The translations under genes and the position numbers were made by a program. Shown in pieces: positions 7,329 to 14,781 of a stretch of DNA of 36,591 bases (position 1 is the first letter of the stretch; every line of letters begins with the position of its first letter). The stretch is taken from contig DVOB01000191.1 in the NCBI GenBank assembly GCA_018713975.1, positions 1 to 36,591 of the forward strand, given 5' to 3'. The DNA comes from Lentihominibacter excrementipullorum. GTDB lineage: Bacteria > Bacillota > Clostridia > Peptostreptococcales > Anaerovoracaceae. The notes beneath the pieces are model-generated. The model did no database searches. It was not told the DNA's origin and worked only from the letters and a program-made list of their open reading frames with translations.

Positions 7329-7568
7329 TCATATCCTTCTCTTTTCCCCATACGCCCTTTTCTCCGGAGCGATCTTCGATTCGCCGAGGAGCTCCATTGT
7401 CCTGTCTTCTTCCGCCACATCTATCAATACCGCGAAATTGCAGCTGTTCCTCATATGCACCGGCGCCCTCACGACCCTGTTGTCTATCTGATGTCCTGTC
7501 AGTATCTGAGACACCTTCACCGCGGCGTAATACCCGGAAAAGAAAAGGTAACAGTTTTTGCCGCTCAA
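7329..7568 (-). CDS. Small DUF3343-type protein (putative Se/S carrier-like)
   Basis: 79 aa. The pattern CYLFFSGYYAAVKVSQIL, then DNRVVRAPVHMRNSCNFAVLID, matches the short DUF3343 family. In that family a ferredoxin-like fold carries a conserved Cys after a Pro-x-x-x-(Ser/Arg) loop; here that is the Cys in RNSCNF. Some family members are named putative Se/S carriers, but their role is unproven. It starts with TTG at 7568, with GGAGGG 6 nt upstream, and follows the carboxypeptidase stop by 18 bp, so the two are co-transcribed. The last 18 residues are basic and look disordered. No selenium gene is nearby, so function is open. Confidence 0.7.
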   Translation of the reverse strand: MSGKNCYLFFSGYYAAVKVSQILTGHQIDNRVVRAPVHMRNSCNFAVLIDVAEEDRTMELLGESKIAPEKRAYGEKRRI

Positions 7569-7586
7569 GGGAATCCCTCCATCCTT

Positions 7587-8879
7587 TCAAATCATTTTTT
7601 TAATCATACGGATGTATGTAGTGGCAAAATCGGCTCGTTCCACCTTCCTGTCGGAAACCAGCCTGTATCTGGCGGTTTCTTCATCTCCTTCCAGCACGAC
7701 CATGGATCCTACCTTTTCTCCCTTTTCTATAGGCAGCTCCAGATTTTCATCTATTTCCACCAGTTTCTTCACCTGGTCCTTTTCACCCTTTTTCACAGTG
7801 ACTCCCAGCGGATCTTCTGATACGGCAAAAATTTCCGTCTGATCTCCCTTTTGTACCGCGACCTTCTCTATCCTCTCACCGGCCTTCGCCAGTTGTACCG
7901 TCTCATACCCGGCAAAACCGTGATCCAGCAGCCTGGCCGCCTCGTCGAATCTCACTTCGCTGCTCTCGCAGCCTAATACCACACTTATGAGCCTCGTCGA
8001 ATCTCTTTCCGCCGCTCCTGCAAGGCAGTACCCCGCGTCATCGGTGAAGCCCGTCTTGACTCCGATTGCCCCGCTGTAGCTTTTTATCAGTTTATTGGTA
8101 TTGGTCAACGTAAAATCGCTTTCCTTTCCCGGCAGACCCACCTTTATATCCTCCTGCCACGCGGTGAACCAGTCCCGCGCGTCCTCGAACTCCATCAGCT
8201 CCCGCGATATCATTCCTATATCATATGCGCAGGAATAATGATTTGCCACAGGAAGACCGTTAGTATTGACGAAATGACTGTCCTCCAGACCCATTTCCGC
8301 CGCCTTCTGGTTCATCAGCTCCACGAAGCTTTCCACACTTCCCGAAAGATGCTCGGCCAGCGCCACACATCCGTCGTTGGCACTGACCATTATCACACCT
8401 TTAAGCAATTCTTCCACCGTATGCTTCTCACCCGGCTCCATATACATCTGACTGCCGCCCATAGACGCTGCCCGTTCTGAAATGATGACTTCATCCTCCG
8501 TGGATATCTTCCCCGATTCACACCCTTCCAGGATCAGGAGCAATGTCATCACCTTCGTCACCGACGCAGGCGGCAGGTGCTCCTTCTCATTCTGCGCGAA
8601 CAGCACCTTCCCACTGCTGCCGTCGATAAGTATTGCCGACTTGGCGCTTATATCCAGGCCACTGTCATCTTCACCGCCTCCGCTGTCCTTGCCCGAGGCA
8701 TCACCTCTCTGCGACACAGCCGCATTCCCCGAAACAGCGGCTGTGTCATCATCGACGATAGTCAGCGACCTCTCCTCCGGCGCGAACTTATCTATCCCCA
8801 TGAATCCTCCGGCTATCAGAAATACCGCGGCAAGAGCGCCGGCCACCGCTTTTTCCCACTTTCTCAGCTTTCTTCCCAC
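7587..8879 (-). CDS. dacF: Serine-type D-Ala-D-Ala carboxypeptidase (DacF/PBP5-like, S11 family)
   Basis: 430-aa penicillin-binding protein that removes the terminal D-Ala from peptidoglycan stem peptides outside the cell. An N-terminal membrane segment (about 10-30) precedes an acidic, Gly/Ser-rich linker (about 40-75). The catalytic set is complete: SVTK at 106-109 with the nucleophile Ser, SAN at 166-168 and KTG at 275-277. A C-terminal beta domain follows. I place the start at GTG 8877-8879 because GGGAGG lies 7 nt upstream; a GTG 20 codons earlier has no such site. The 159-bp gap to the CotH gene holds no clear promoter or terminator. Linkage to the SigI-controlled genes upstream is therefore possible but not shown. 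The dacF symbol rests on family resemblance. Confidence 0.9.
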   Translation of the reverse strand: MGRKLRKWEKAVAGALAAVFLIAGGFMGIDKFAPEERSLTIVDDDTAAVSGNAAVSQRGDASGKDSGGGEDDSGLDISAKSAILIDGSSGKVLFAQNEKEHLPPASVTKVMTLLLILEGCESGKISTEDEVIISERAASMGGSQMYMEPGEKHTVEELLKGVIMVSANDGCVALAEHLSGSVESFVELMNQKAAEMGLEDSHFVNTNGLPVANHYSCAYDIGMISRELMEFEDARDWFTAWQEDIKVGLPGKESDFTLTNTNKLIKSYSGAIGVKTGFTDDAGYCLAGAAERDSTRLISVVLGCESSEVRFDEAARLLDHGFAGYETVQLAKAGERIEKVAVQKGDQTEIFAVSEDPLGVTVKKGEKDQVKKLVEIDENLELPIEKGEKVGSMVVLEGDEETARYRLVSDRKVERADFATTYIRMIKKMI

Positions 8880-9038
8880 GAAAAAACCTCCCTTCCCCTT
8901 GAATATATGCCGTCTTCCAAAGAAAAAGAAGGTCTTCACAAAAAATCAGTCTCTCCCGTATCGCCGGTTCCTGGCACACTCTTACAAAATCAGATCTGCA
9001 ATCATTTCGTCGGATCCGTCCACAGCTTCATACCGAAA

Positions 9039-10463
9039 TTATTCAGTATAAAGATCGGCTATCTCTCCCATGTCTGGCAGCCAGATATCCGACGCGTCCA
9101 CGAAACCGCTGCTATCCAGCGACTGTCCTCTTATTGTGGCAGGGATCTCTCCCTGGAGCTGTTTTCTGACACTTTCCGCCCTCAACAGGCAAAAATCGGT
9201 GATAGTTTCCACTCCTTCCTGAAAATCCTCATAAGAGCAATACGCCGTCGGATCTTCTTCCACATACGGCGCTATCATACGATATACTTCCGTCACCTTT
9301 GCCTGAAAATATCCGTTCTCGAAATATTCCTCCAGGAACATGTCGTAATATCGGTGATACTGCCTGTGATACTCGTCCACCTTCATGATATTGTGAAACA
9401 GAGGCCGCTCCATCATGATCTGTCCGGAAGCCGGGGTATCTATGGGGTAGTTGACATACAGCTCCGCGTCGTTTATCGGCTCCGGCATCCCCAGCGAATA
9501 GGTGGCGAAAGCCAGGTTGTAATCCCACGGAAGTATGGTCAGTATACCATCTCTTTCATGCAGAAAGTAATTGTGACCCGTAGGTCCCAGATAGCTGTCG
9601 AGATTCACCACAAAGCTCTGTACGGTAAAATAACGCAGCGCTCCGTCCACGTTCACAGCTTCTGAAAGCTCTTCCCCATCCTCCTCCGTTCCTCCGGAAG
9701 CCTCGGAAAGGATCTTCAGCGCGTCGATGAGGCGCTTTCTGTCATCATCCGATATTTCCGTTCTGGCGTTCCTGAATATGTTGTCGTAGCTTTCGAAGCT
9801 GTCATCGGTATATCTGAGCGCTACGTCGGCGTTTTCCTCCTCCAGATACCTGTAGTCAGGCTTGTACAGCTTCCCCTGATCCCGGCCGTATACCCTGCGC
9901 AGGAAAGCATCCTCCGGTTCTTCGACAGCCAGGAACAGCCCCCATGCTTCCCCGTTGACCGTCACCCACACATAACTGGTCATCGGCGCCGGGACACCCA
10001 TCATCTCCATCATGTCGTAGGCCAGATAATTTTTCATATAGCTGTTGTCCTGAAAGGATGCGTCCAGCGACATCTTGTCCAATCCATGATAAGTGCCGCT
10101 GCCGTAATGGTCGAACTCCAGCTTCAGGCTGTATCTGTCCAGCCCATACTCTGTCACCAGTCCCAGTGAATTGTTTCCCTTGGCTCTGAGGCCCACATTG
10201 CCATACATTTCACCGTCTATCGCCACATCGCACTGCACGTACTCCTCTTCCGGCGCTTCTGAAATGAAGCCTTCCCAGTCCTCCACTTTCAGATCTATGC
10301 TGTGTACCCTGCTGTCATCAAAGAGCCTGGAAGCGTAACCCGGCTCAGCAGCGGCACGAGTCACACCAATATCGTCGCTCCACAGTGCGAAGGAGATCAC
10401 GGCGAAAAGGGCGGCAACTGCCGCCCCCACGCATATCTTATCTGTATGCCTGTGCTTCAGCAT
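9039..10463 (-). CDS. CotH-family protein kinase, membrane-anchored or secreted
   Basis: About 474 aa. A hydrophobic N-terminal helix (about 10-30) targets it to or across the membrane. The rest is a CotH domain: GLRAKGNNSL, LDKMSLDASFQDNSYMKNYLA, WGLFLAVEEPEDAFL, GKLYKPD and ILPWDYNLAFAT, the last holding the presumed metal-binding Asp. Bacillus CotH is an atypical kinase that phosphorylates spore coat proteins, and related proteins occur in vegetative clostridial operons. The gene follows DUF4956. A GTG at 10472 would overlap the DUF4956 stop by 4 bp. I prefer ATG 10463, which has a GGGGTGAT-type ribosome binding site 8 nt upstream. With VTC and DUF4956 it forms a known clostridial gene trio of unknown joint function. 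Confidence 0.88.
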   Translation of the reverse strand: MLKHRHTDKICVGAAVAALFAVISFALWSDDIGVTRAAAEPGYASRLFDDSRVHSIDLKVEDWEGFISEAPEEEYVQCDVAIDGEMYGNVGLRAKGNNSLGLVTEYGLDRYSLKLEFDHYGSGTYHGLDKMSLDASFQDNSYMKNYLAYDMMEMMGVPAPMTSYVWVTVNGEAWGLFLAVEEPEDAFLRRVYGRDQGKLYKPDYRYLEEENADVALRYTDDSFESYDNIFRNARTEISDDDRKRLIDALKILSEASGGTEEDGEELSEAVNVDGALRYFTVQSFVVNLDSYLGPTGHNYFLHERDGILTILPWDYNLAFATYSLGMPEPINDAELYVNYPIDTPASGQIMMERPLFHNIMKVDEYHRQYHRYYDMFLEEYFENGYFQAKVTEVYRMIAPYVEEDPTAYCSYEDFQEGVETITDFCLLRAESVRKQLQGEIPATIRGQSLDSSGFVDASDIWLPDMGEIADLYTE

Positions 10464-10468
10464 CCATA

Positions 10469-11140
10469 TCACCCCATGTAATCACCGTTGTAGGACACCA
10501 TAACGGTGCTGGTGACGCCGTCCATCTCCGCCAGCCGGTTGACGAAGTCCGTATTCCCGTCCCTGAGTCTCACTTCGTAGTTGAGCTCTATGGAGCCGGG
10601 CGTCACCGTCTTGCTCTTCAGCGACACCTTCCCGGCCATCTCCTCCACCAGCTTCAGAGATCGTTCTTCGCTGTCGCTGTCCACACAGTGGATCACCAGG
10701 ATATAAGGCCTGTCGAAAGTCTTCTTCTCTGAAAATATCAGGAGTACGATACCGATGAATATGCTGCCGGCCACCGCCAGCAGCAGGAGCCCGGCAGCCA
10801 GCACGATACCTGCCGCGATGCTCCAGAACAGAAAGACGATATCCATCGGGTCCTTCACCGCCGTCCTGAACCTTACTATGGACAGCGCGCCCACCATTCC
10901 CAGCGAAAGGACCACATTGCTGCTGATGGCCAGTATCACCAGCGCAGTTATCATGGTCATAGCTATCAGCGATATACCGAAACTGGCGGAATACATCACT
11001 CCGGAAAAAGTCTTCTTATATATGAAAAAAATGAAAAGTCCGTCGGCAAAGGCCAGCGCCAGAGCCAGACTCATATCCACCACACTCACCGCATTCACGC
11101 TGTCTATGAAATTGGATGAAAAGATCTCCTGAAAAGTCAA
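10469..11140 (-). CDS. DUF4956 integral membrane protein
   Basis: 223 aa. Membrane helices lie at about residues 22-41, 45-70, 78-95 and 105-135. The conserved block VGALSIVRFRTAVKDPMDI is diagnostic of DUF4956. The C-terminal third is a soluble alpha/beta domain (about 145-223). It starts with TTG 11140, 5 nt after GGAGGT, 18 bp downstream of the VTC gene. In many Firmicutes this family sits beside VTC-type polyphosphate polymerases, so a role in polyphosphate transport or coupling is often suspected but not demonstrated. Its stop overlaps a possible start of the CotH gene, which suggests translational coupling. Confidence 0.87.
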   Translation of the reverse strand: MTFQEIFSSNFIDSVNAVSVVDMSLALALAFADGLFIFFIYKKTFSGVMYSASFGISLIAMTMITALVILAISSNVVLSLGMVGALSIVRFRTAVKDPMDIVFLFWSIAAGIVLAAGLLLLAVAGSIFIGIVLLIFSEKKTFDRPYILVIHCVDSDSEERSLKLVEEMAGKVSLKSKTVTPGSIELNYEVRLRDGNTDFVNRLAEMDGVTSTVMVSYNGDYMG

Positions 11141-11158
11141 ACCGCACCTCCTGATCCA

Positions 11159-11848
11159 TCAGTCAAACCGCCTCGACGCCGCGTACTTGGAATAAGCCTG
11201 CCACCTGAGTCCATCAGCCTGGACCGCCATCCTCACTATGTCCGGGAGAAAATCGTCATACTTTACCTCCAGCACGCCTTTTCCTTCCGATACGTCGGCC
11301 ACCTTTCTCATATCAGCCGGGAAACCGGCATACCATGACCCTGAGCGCAGCTGTCTGTCTATGGTGATCCTCACATTTCCCGGATCATAGAGGAACGCTT
11401 CCCTCATATAGCTGACCATAGTCACCGGTCTCAAAAGCTGTCCCTTTATCTTGCTGTAAAACTCCGTCAGAAGCGCGTCCCCGCTTTCCAGCAAAAACTC
11501 CGCGTCTCCCTCCAGCAGTCTGACTACCTGCTGGAATGTCAGACTGGCGCTCCGCTTGGAACACAGATTACCTGCCTTGTACTTCTTTTCAAGACGGATA
11601 AATGACATATCGTCGTTGTAATACCTTATCCTGAACTTCTCCCTTTTCCTGATGCCGGCCATCTTCTCCCACATGGCTTTATCGTAAGGAGTGTCAAAAT
11701 ACAAACTGCTCACACGGTATGAACCGTGTGAGTCAGCATGCCTGTCGTGTCTGAACAGCTTCCGCAGTCTGGAAGACAATATGATGTCCGCCGTCCCGTC
11801 AAGGCCATACTTCATCTCATGTCTGAATCTTCCCGGAGGCTTCTCCAT
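11159..11848 (-). CDS. VTC-domain polyphosphate polymerase-like protein
   Basis: About 229 aa. A VTC catalytic tunnel domain fills the protein: FRHEMKYGL at the N-terminus, YRVSSLYFDTPYDKAMWEKM, KREKFRIRYYN, FIRLEKKYK, VTIDRQ-like VRITIDRQLRSG, and the terminal Glu/Lys strand VLEVKYDDFLPD. Yeast VTC4 makes polyphosphate from ATP with this fold, and bacterial homologues are annotated the same way. A longer frame continues upstream to 12124, but it only shadows the repeat region of the preceding gene. I start at ATG 11848 (or GTG 11851), with GGAAGG at 11858-11863. It lies between the RsgI-like lipoprotein and DUF4956. Polymer synthesis is inferred from family only. Confidence 0.85.
   Translation of the reverse strand: MEKPPGRFRHEMKYGLDGTADIILSSRLRKLFRHDRHADSHGSYRVSSLYFDTPYDKAMWEKMAGIRKREKFRIRYYNDDMSFIRLEKKYKAGNLCSKRSASLTFQQVVRLLEGDAEFLLESGDALLTEFYSKIKGQLLRPVTMVSYMREAFLYDPGNVRITIDRQLRSGSWYAGFPADMRKVADVSEGKGVLEVKYDDFLPDIVRMAVQADGLRWQAYSKYAASRRFD
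11706..11736 (-). repeat. Strong hairpin inside the VTC coding region
   Basis: Perfect 10-bp stem CTCACACGGT/ACCGTGTGAG (11709-11718 and 11723-11732) with a 4-nt loop, extended by CTG/CAG with a one-base bulge. It lies about 40 codons into the coding sequence and encodes part of SHGSYRVSS. It has no T-tail, so it is not an intrinsic terminator. Confidence 0.7.
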
Positions 11849-11939
11849 CACTAGAAGCCTTCCGTATACGGCTGGTGCGACAGTTACGGTGTGAGCAGCA
11901 GTCACCGCGTCAGATGATGTCACGACAGGCTCGGTCGTT

Positions 11940-12710
11940 TCAGTCATCATAACCGGAATCTCCGTCATAGCCGCTGTTGCCGCTGTCATAACCGCTGTTG
12001 CCGTAATCGCTGTAGCCGCTGTTGCCGGACGCAGCAGGCGCGGTGGTGGTCGGCGCAGGAGCCTGCGACGTGCCCGAATATCCCGAATTGCCGTAATTGG
12101 TATTGCCGTAGTCCGTATGACCATAGCTGCTGTTGCCGTAAGTCACAGAAGTTCCGCCTGAGCTTCCTCCCGATGAAGGAGCTGCCGTAGTAGCCTGAGT
12201 AGCGTTGTAACTGCTGTCACCGTAAGGGGATACCGCATAATCACTCACGCCGTAGTTGCTCTCACCTTCCACAACGATATTCCCGGTAAACGGCTTATCT
12301 CCCATGTAAGCCTTGACATCCGTAACGATATCGGTGAGGAAGTCCTTTCTCGGCATCTCCGAGCCCTTCTCTATCTCGATGGTGATCTGACGGCCTTCAC
12401 CTTCTATCTCAGTCTCGAAATACCCCGCCTCATGGATCATCGTCACCAGCTCCGTAACGACCGAATCAGATGCCCTGCCTTCGAATCCGCTGTAGCTTTC
12501 CACGAGGGCCTTCCCATCATCATTGAGACCTCTTACTCCCACTACCTTTCCTTCGTCGTCGTAATCCACGGCGATTTCAGGATTTACCTTTATCACCAAT
12601 GTTCCCGCCTCGGCTGCCGACGCGTCCTCTCCGCACCCTGCCAATGCCCCGATGGACAGGACCATGATCATAACGGCTGTCAATAAGCTTATAAGATTTT
12701 TCTTTTTCAT
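11940..12710 (-). CDS. RsgI-like lipoprotein with Asn-Pro site and Gly/Ser/Tyr-rich repeat tail
   Basis: 256 aa. Lipoprotein signal with lipobox LAGC, Cys26. Residues about 36-140 resemble the extracellular middle domain of RsgI: KVNPEIAVDYDDEGKVVGV, LNDDGKALVESYSG. They contain an Asn43-Pro44 pair that aligns with SINPQV in the neighbouring RsgI. The cytoplasmic anti-sigma domain is missing. The C-terminal 90 residues are low complexity, with repeated YGNSGY and DSGYD units. ATG 12710 has AAGGAG 7 nt upstream. A SigI-type promoter precedes it and it heads the VTC-DUF4956-CotH operon. It could be a surface sensor, a decoy or a co-sensor for the SigI pathway; this is inference from domain layout. 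Confidence 0.82.
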   Translation of the reverse strand: MKKKNLISLLTAVMIMVLSIGALAGCGEDASAAEAGTLVIKVNPEIAVDYDDEGKVVGVRGLNDDGKALVESYSGFEGRASDSVVTELVTMIHEAGYFETEIEGEGRQITIEIEKGSEMPRKDFLTDIVTDVKAYMGDKPFTGNIVVEGESNYGVSDYAVSPYGDSSYNATQATTAAPSSGGSSGGTSVTYGNSSYGHTDYGNTNYGNSGYSGTSQAPAPTTTAPAASGNSGYSDYGNSGYDSGNSGYDGDSGYDD

Positions 12711-12767
12711 GCTCGTTCTCCTTTTCATCCTCTTCGAAAATGTCTGTTTTCGTTTTATAGTATAGGA

Positions 12768-12795
12768 TACGACTGTCTTTTTTCGAAAACGGGGT
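12768..12795 (-). promoter_or_regulatory. Predicted SigI-dependent promoter for the lipoprotein-VTC-DUF4956-CotH operon
   Basis: Minus strand: -35 ACCCCG (12790-12795), 18-bp spacer, -10 CGTA (12768-12771). The longer word GACCCCGTTTTC is identical to the one upstream of sigI, at the same spacing. Bacillus SigI promoters are described with ACCCCC and CGAA boxes. A 6-bp hairpin (12735-12752, CGAAAA/TTTTCG) lies in the leader. Confidence 0.68.
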
Positions 12796-12845
12796 CTGAT
12801 GATGATTTTTTAAAAAATTCTTTGCTCCGATACTTTCACGCTTCC

Positions 12846-13715
12846 TCAGTCATATCCCGAATCACCGCTGTCATAGCCGGAATCTCCATATCCGCTGTCT
12901 CCCGAACCATTTCCTGGACTGACAGGTGCAGCCGGAGAAGTCCCCGCTGCCGGAGCTCCCCCTGCCGCTCCCCCGGAGCCTGAACCACCGTAATCCGAGC
13001 TACCGTACCCGGAATCACCGTAGTATCCGCCGCCTGATGGCGTCTGGTAGCCGCCGCTTCCCTGATTTTCCGTCGGAGCGGCAGTCGGTTCCGATGTCGT
13101 CTCTTCCTCATATATGATGACATGTCTGTTCACCAGCTCCATCCCGTTAGCTGTTATGACGATGGAATACCTTTCCCCCAGCTGTTTCTCGAGATATCTG
13201 TCCAGCTTTTCTCCCAGCCCATTGGCCCGGCGGCCGTCATCGGCGCCGATGTCGAGGTTTATCGTCTCTCCTTCCGCGAGGAACCCCATTTCCACAGCTC
13301 TGTCCACCAGCTGGCCCGTCACTTTATCCACGCCCTTGCCGTCGCAGGAATATCCTTTTATGAGTTCTCTGCCGTCCTCGTTATTGCCCTCTATCTCCGT
13401 CACCTCGTCGTCCCCATTGACCTCCATTGTCACCTGAGGATTGATGCTGAGAGTCACCTGAGCGTTATCCTGAGAAAACACATCCATGACAGGCAACACC
13501 ACCAGGAGGAAACAGGCCGCTACAGCCGCTATGGCCGAAAACTGCTTTATCCTTCGCTTTCCCTTCTTTTCTTTCTCCGCGATGTCTTCCATGAACACCA
13601 CGTCTCTGACGATATCTCCTGTCTCATATCCCAGATTAGCAACTCTGTAAAAGGAGCCCTTTTCATCCAGCACGACGCAGTGACCCGGATGAACTTCCAT
13701 TACCAGGTATCTCAT
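12846..13715 (-). CDS. rsgI: Membrane-bound anti-sigma factor of SigI
   Basis: 289 aa. The N-terminal 50 residues (MRYLVMEVHPGHCVVLDEKG...) form the RsgI_N domain that binds SigI in the cytoplasm. One membrane helix lies at about 58-80. The outer part begins with a middle domain (about 86-190) holding SINPQV, with Asn92-Pro93. In clostridial RsgI this domain is reported to cut itself at Asn-Pro as part of signal transfer. The C-terminal tail (about 208-289) is rich in Gly, Ser, Tyr and Pro and ends in repeated DSGY units. It has no carbohydrate-binding module, unlike several Clostridium thermocellum RsgI proteins. It overlaps the sigI stop by 4 bp (ATGA), so the pair is translationally coupled. 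Confidence 0.92.
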   Translation of the reverse strand: MRYLVMEVHPGHCVVLDEKGSFYRVANLGYETGDIVRDVVFMEDIAEKEKKGKRRIKQFSAIAAVAACFLLVVLPVMDVFSQDNAQVTLSINPQVTMEVNGDDEVTEIEGNNEDGRELIKGYSCDGKGVDKVTGQLVDRAVEMGFLAEGETINLDIGADDGRRANGLGEKLDRYLEKQLGERYSIVITANGMELVNRHVIIYEEETTSEPTAAPTENQGSGGYQTPSGGGYYGDSGYGSSDYGGSGSGGAAGGAPAAGTSPAAPVSPGNGSGDSGYGDSGYDSGDSGYD

Positions 13716-14449
13716 GCTTTCATACCCCCTTCTTCTGTCCTGAAGATCTGCTTCAGATGAGCTCTTATGCTGTCATATCCGTTAGAGTAGATCAGGAGCA
13801 GCGTCACTATATATTTTCTGTGTCTTTCCAATGTCTTTTTCTCCACCCCGCTGCCATGGTGTATCTCCGTCATCGGCAGCTTTTTCGTTTCCCTGAGTTT
13901 TTCAGTCAGCGCAGGGTTTTTCATGACAAAGAGGAGCACATCCCTGCATGCCTTCAGAGTCCTCTCCTGCCTGGGACAGCTTGCGGCCACGTCGGAAAGT
14001 GTTATGCCGAAACCAGACAGCTGAACCGTCAGTTCCTCTATCTCTCTTTTAAAGTCGTCTCGTGCGTGCAGCTCCTCGTGAGGTCTTTCACTGTCGCTGA
14101 TGGTATCCTCAATGGAGAGGCTGTCGTCGTCAGACACCGACGTCGATAACGATACATTCCCCGCGAAACGCTTCTCCCTCCTGCCGTAATCTATCAGCCT
14201 TCGCTTTATGACCAGCGCCGCGAACTTCAAAAACGCGCCGCGTCCTCTGCTGTAACCTTCTATAGCTTCATGAAAAGCCATCATGGCTATGCTCAGCTCG
14301 TCGTCCGAGCCCTCCTTTGGAACTCGTCCGATATTCCTCGCTGTCTCACTCTTTATGTAAGGCATATAATCCGCGATCAGACGATCCGCAGCCTCTACAT
14401 CTGTCTTCGCCTTCATCACACGCTGAAGGATATCGACTTCTCCTCTCAC
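13712..14449 (-). CDS. sigI: RNA polymerase sigma factor SigI
   Basis: 245 aa, the usual SigI length. Region 2 is at about residues 20-95 (MPYIKSETARNI, DDELSIAMMAFHEAIEGYSRGRGAFLKFAALVIKRRL). The C-terminal SigI domain contains TLERHRKYIVTLLLIYSNGYDSI, a hallmark of the family. SigI directs RNA polymerase to heat- or wall-stress promoters in Bacillus and to cellulosome promoters in Clostridium thermocellum. GTG 14449 has GGAGG 7 nt upstream. A SigI-like promoter just upstream implies autoregulation. The gene is coupled to rsgI. Confidence 0.94.
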   Translation of the reverse strand: MRGEVDILQRVMKAKTDVEAADRLIADYMPYIKSETARNIGRVPKEGSDDELSIAMMAFHEAIEGYSRGRGAFLKFAALVIKRRLIDYGRREKRFAGNVSLSTSVSDDDSLSIEDTISDSERPHEELHARDDFKREIEELTVQLSGFGITLSDVAASCPRQERTLKACRDVLLFVMKNPALTEKLRETKKLPMTEIHHGSGVEKKTLERHRKYIVTLLLIYSNGYDSIRAHLKQIFRTEEGGMKA

Positions 14450-14477
14450 AGCTGTTCCTCCATGCTCAATACAGTAC

Positions 14478-14505
14478 TTCGTACGAATATCTCAGAAAAC
14501 GGGGT
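14478..14505 (-). promoter_or_regulatory. Predicted autoregulatory SigI promoter of sigI-rsgI
   Basis: Minus strand: -35 ACCCCG (14500-14505), 18-bp spacer, -10 CGAA (14478-14481). It shares the 12-mer GACCCCGTTTTC and the exact spacing with the promoter at 12768-12795. Start would be about 20 nt before the GTG. Confidence 0.72.
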
Positions 14506-14614
14506 CAAACACCGAAATACCCAAGATTTTTTGAATAAGTGATAAAATTATTGAGTTTCATGATACCATCACACAGCCGGATTTACATCTGTTAAAAGTT
14601 AACGCTATGTTAAT

Positions 14615-14643
14615 TTTATGTAAAGAAAAAACTGCCCCGTCAA
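14615..14643 (-). promoter_or_regulatory. Possible SigA promoter upstream of sigI
   Basis: Minus strand: -35 TTGACG (14638-14643), 17-bp spacer, -10 CATAAA (14615-14620). It would give basal sigI transcription with a leader of about 160 nt. The -10 match is modest. Confidence 0.35.
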
Positions 14644-14685
14644 CGATCTTTACCGCTGACACGACAGCTATCCGCATACTAAATC

Positions 14686-14714
14686 AAGGAGAGGGCGCAA
14701 TAATCCCTCTCCTT
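14686..14714. terminator. 10-bp hairpin between the glycerate kinase gene and sigI
   Basis: AAGGAGAGGG (14686-14695) pairs with CCCTCTCCTT (14705-14714) over 9 nt. It is the likely transcript end for the glycerate kinase operon on the minus strand, though the T-run (TTTT) lies on the plus-strand side. The whole 14450-14781 gap otherwise holds only the sigI promoters and AT-rich DNA with no convincing ORF. Confidence 0.5.
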
Positions 14715-14781
14715 TTACATTTGAATTTTTTACAAATTCCATTAAAAAATATAACGAACACTTGCTCGCAGCCTCTCCCGG

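Noticed and set aside
8577..9665. Long plus-strand open frame across the dacF/CotH gap
   Set aside because: It runs antisense to two well-supported genes and its composition (His, Arg, Ser-rich) is that of a shadow frame.
11849..12124. N-terminal extension of the VTC protein
   Set aside because: The extra residues are Thr/Ala/Arg low complexity produced by reading the DSGYD repeat region of the upstream gene in another frame. The VTC domain starts right after ATG 11848, which has a ribosome binding site.
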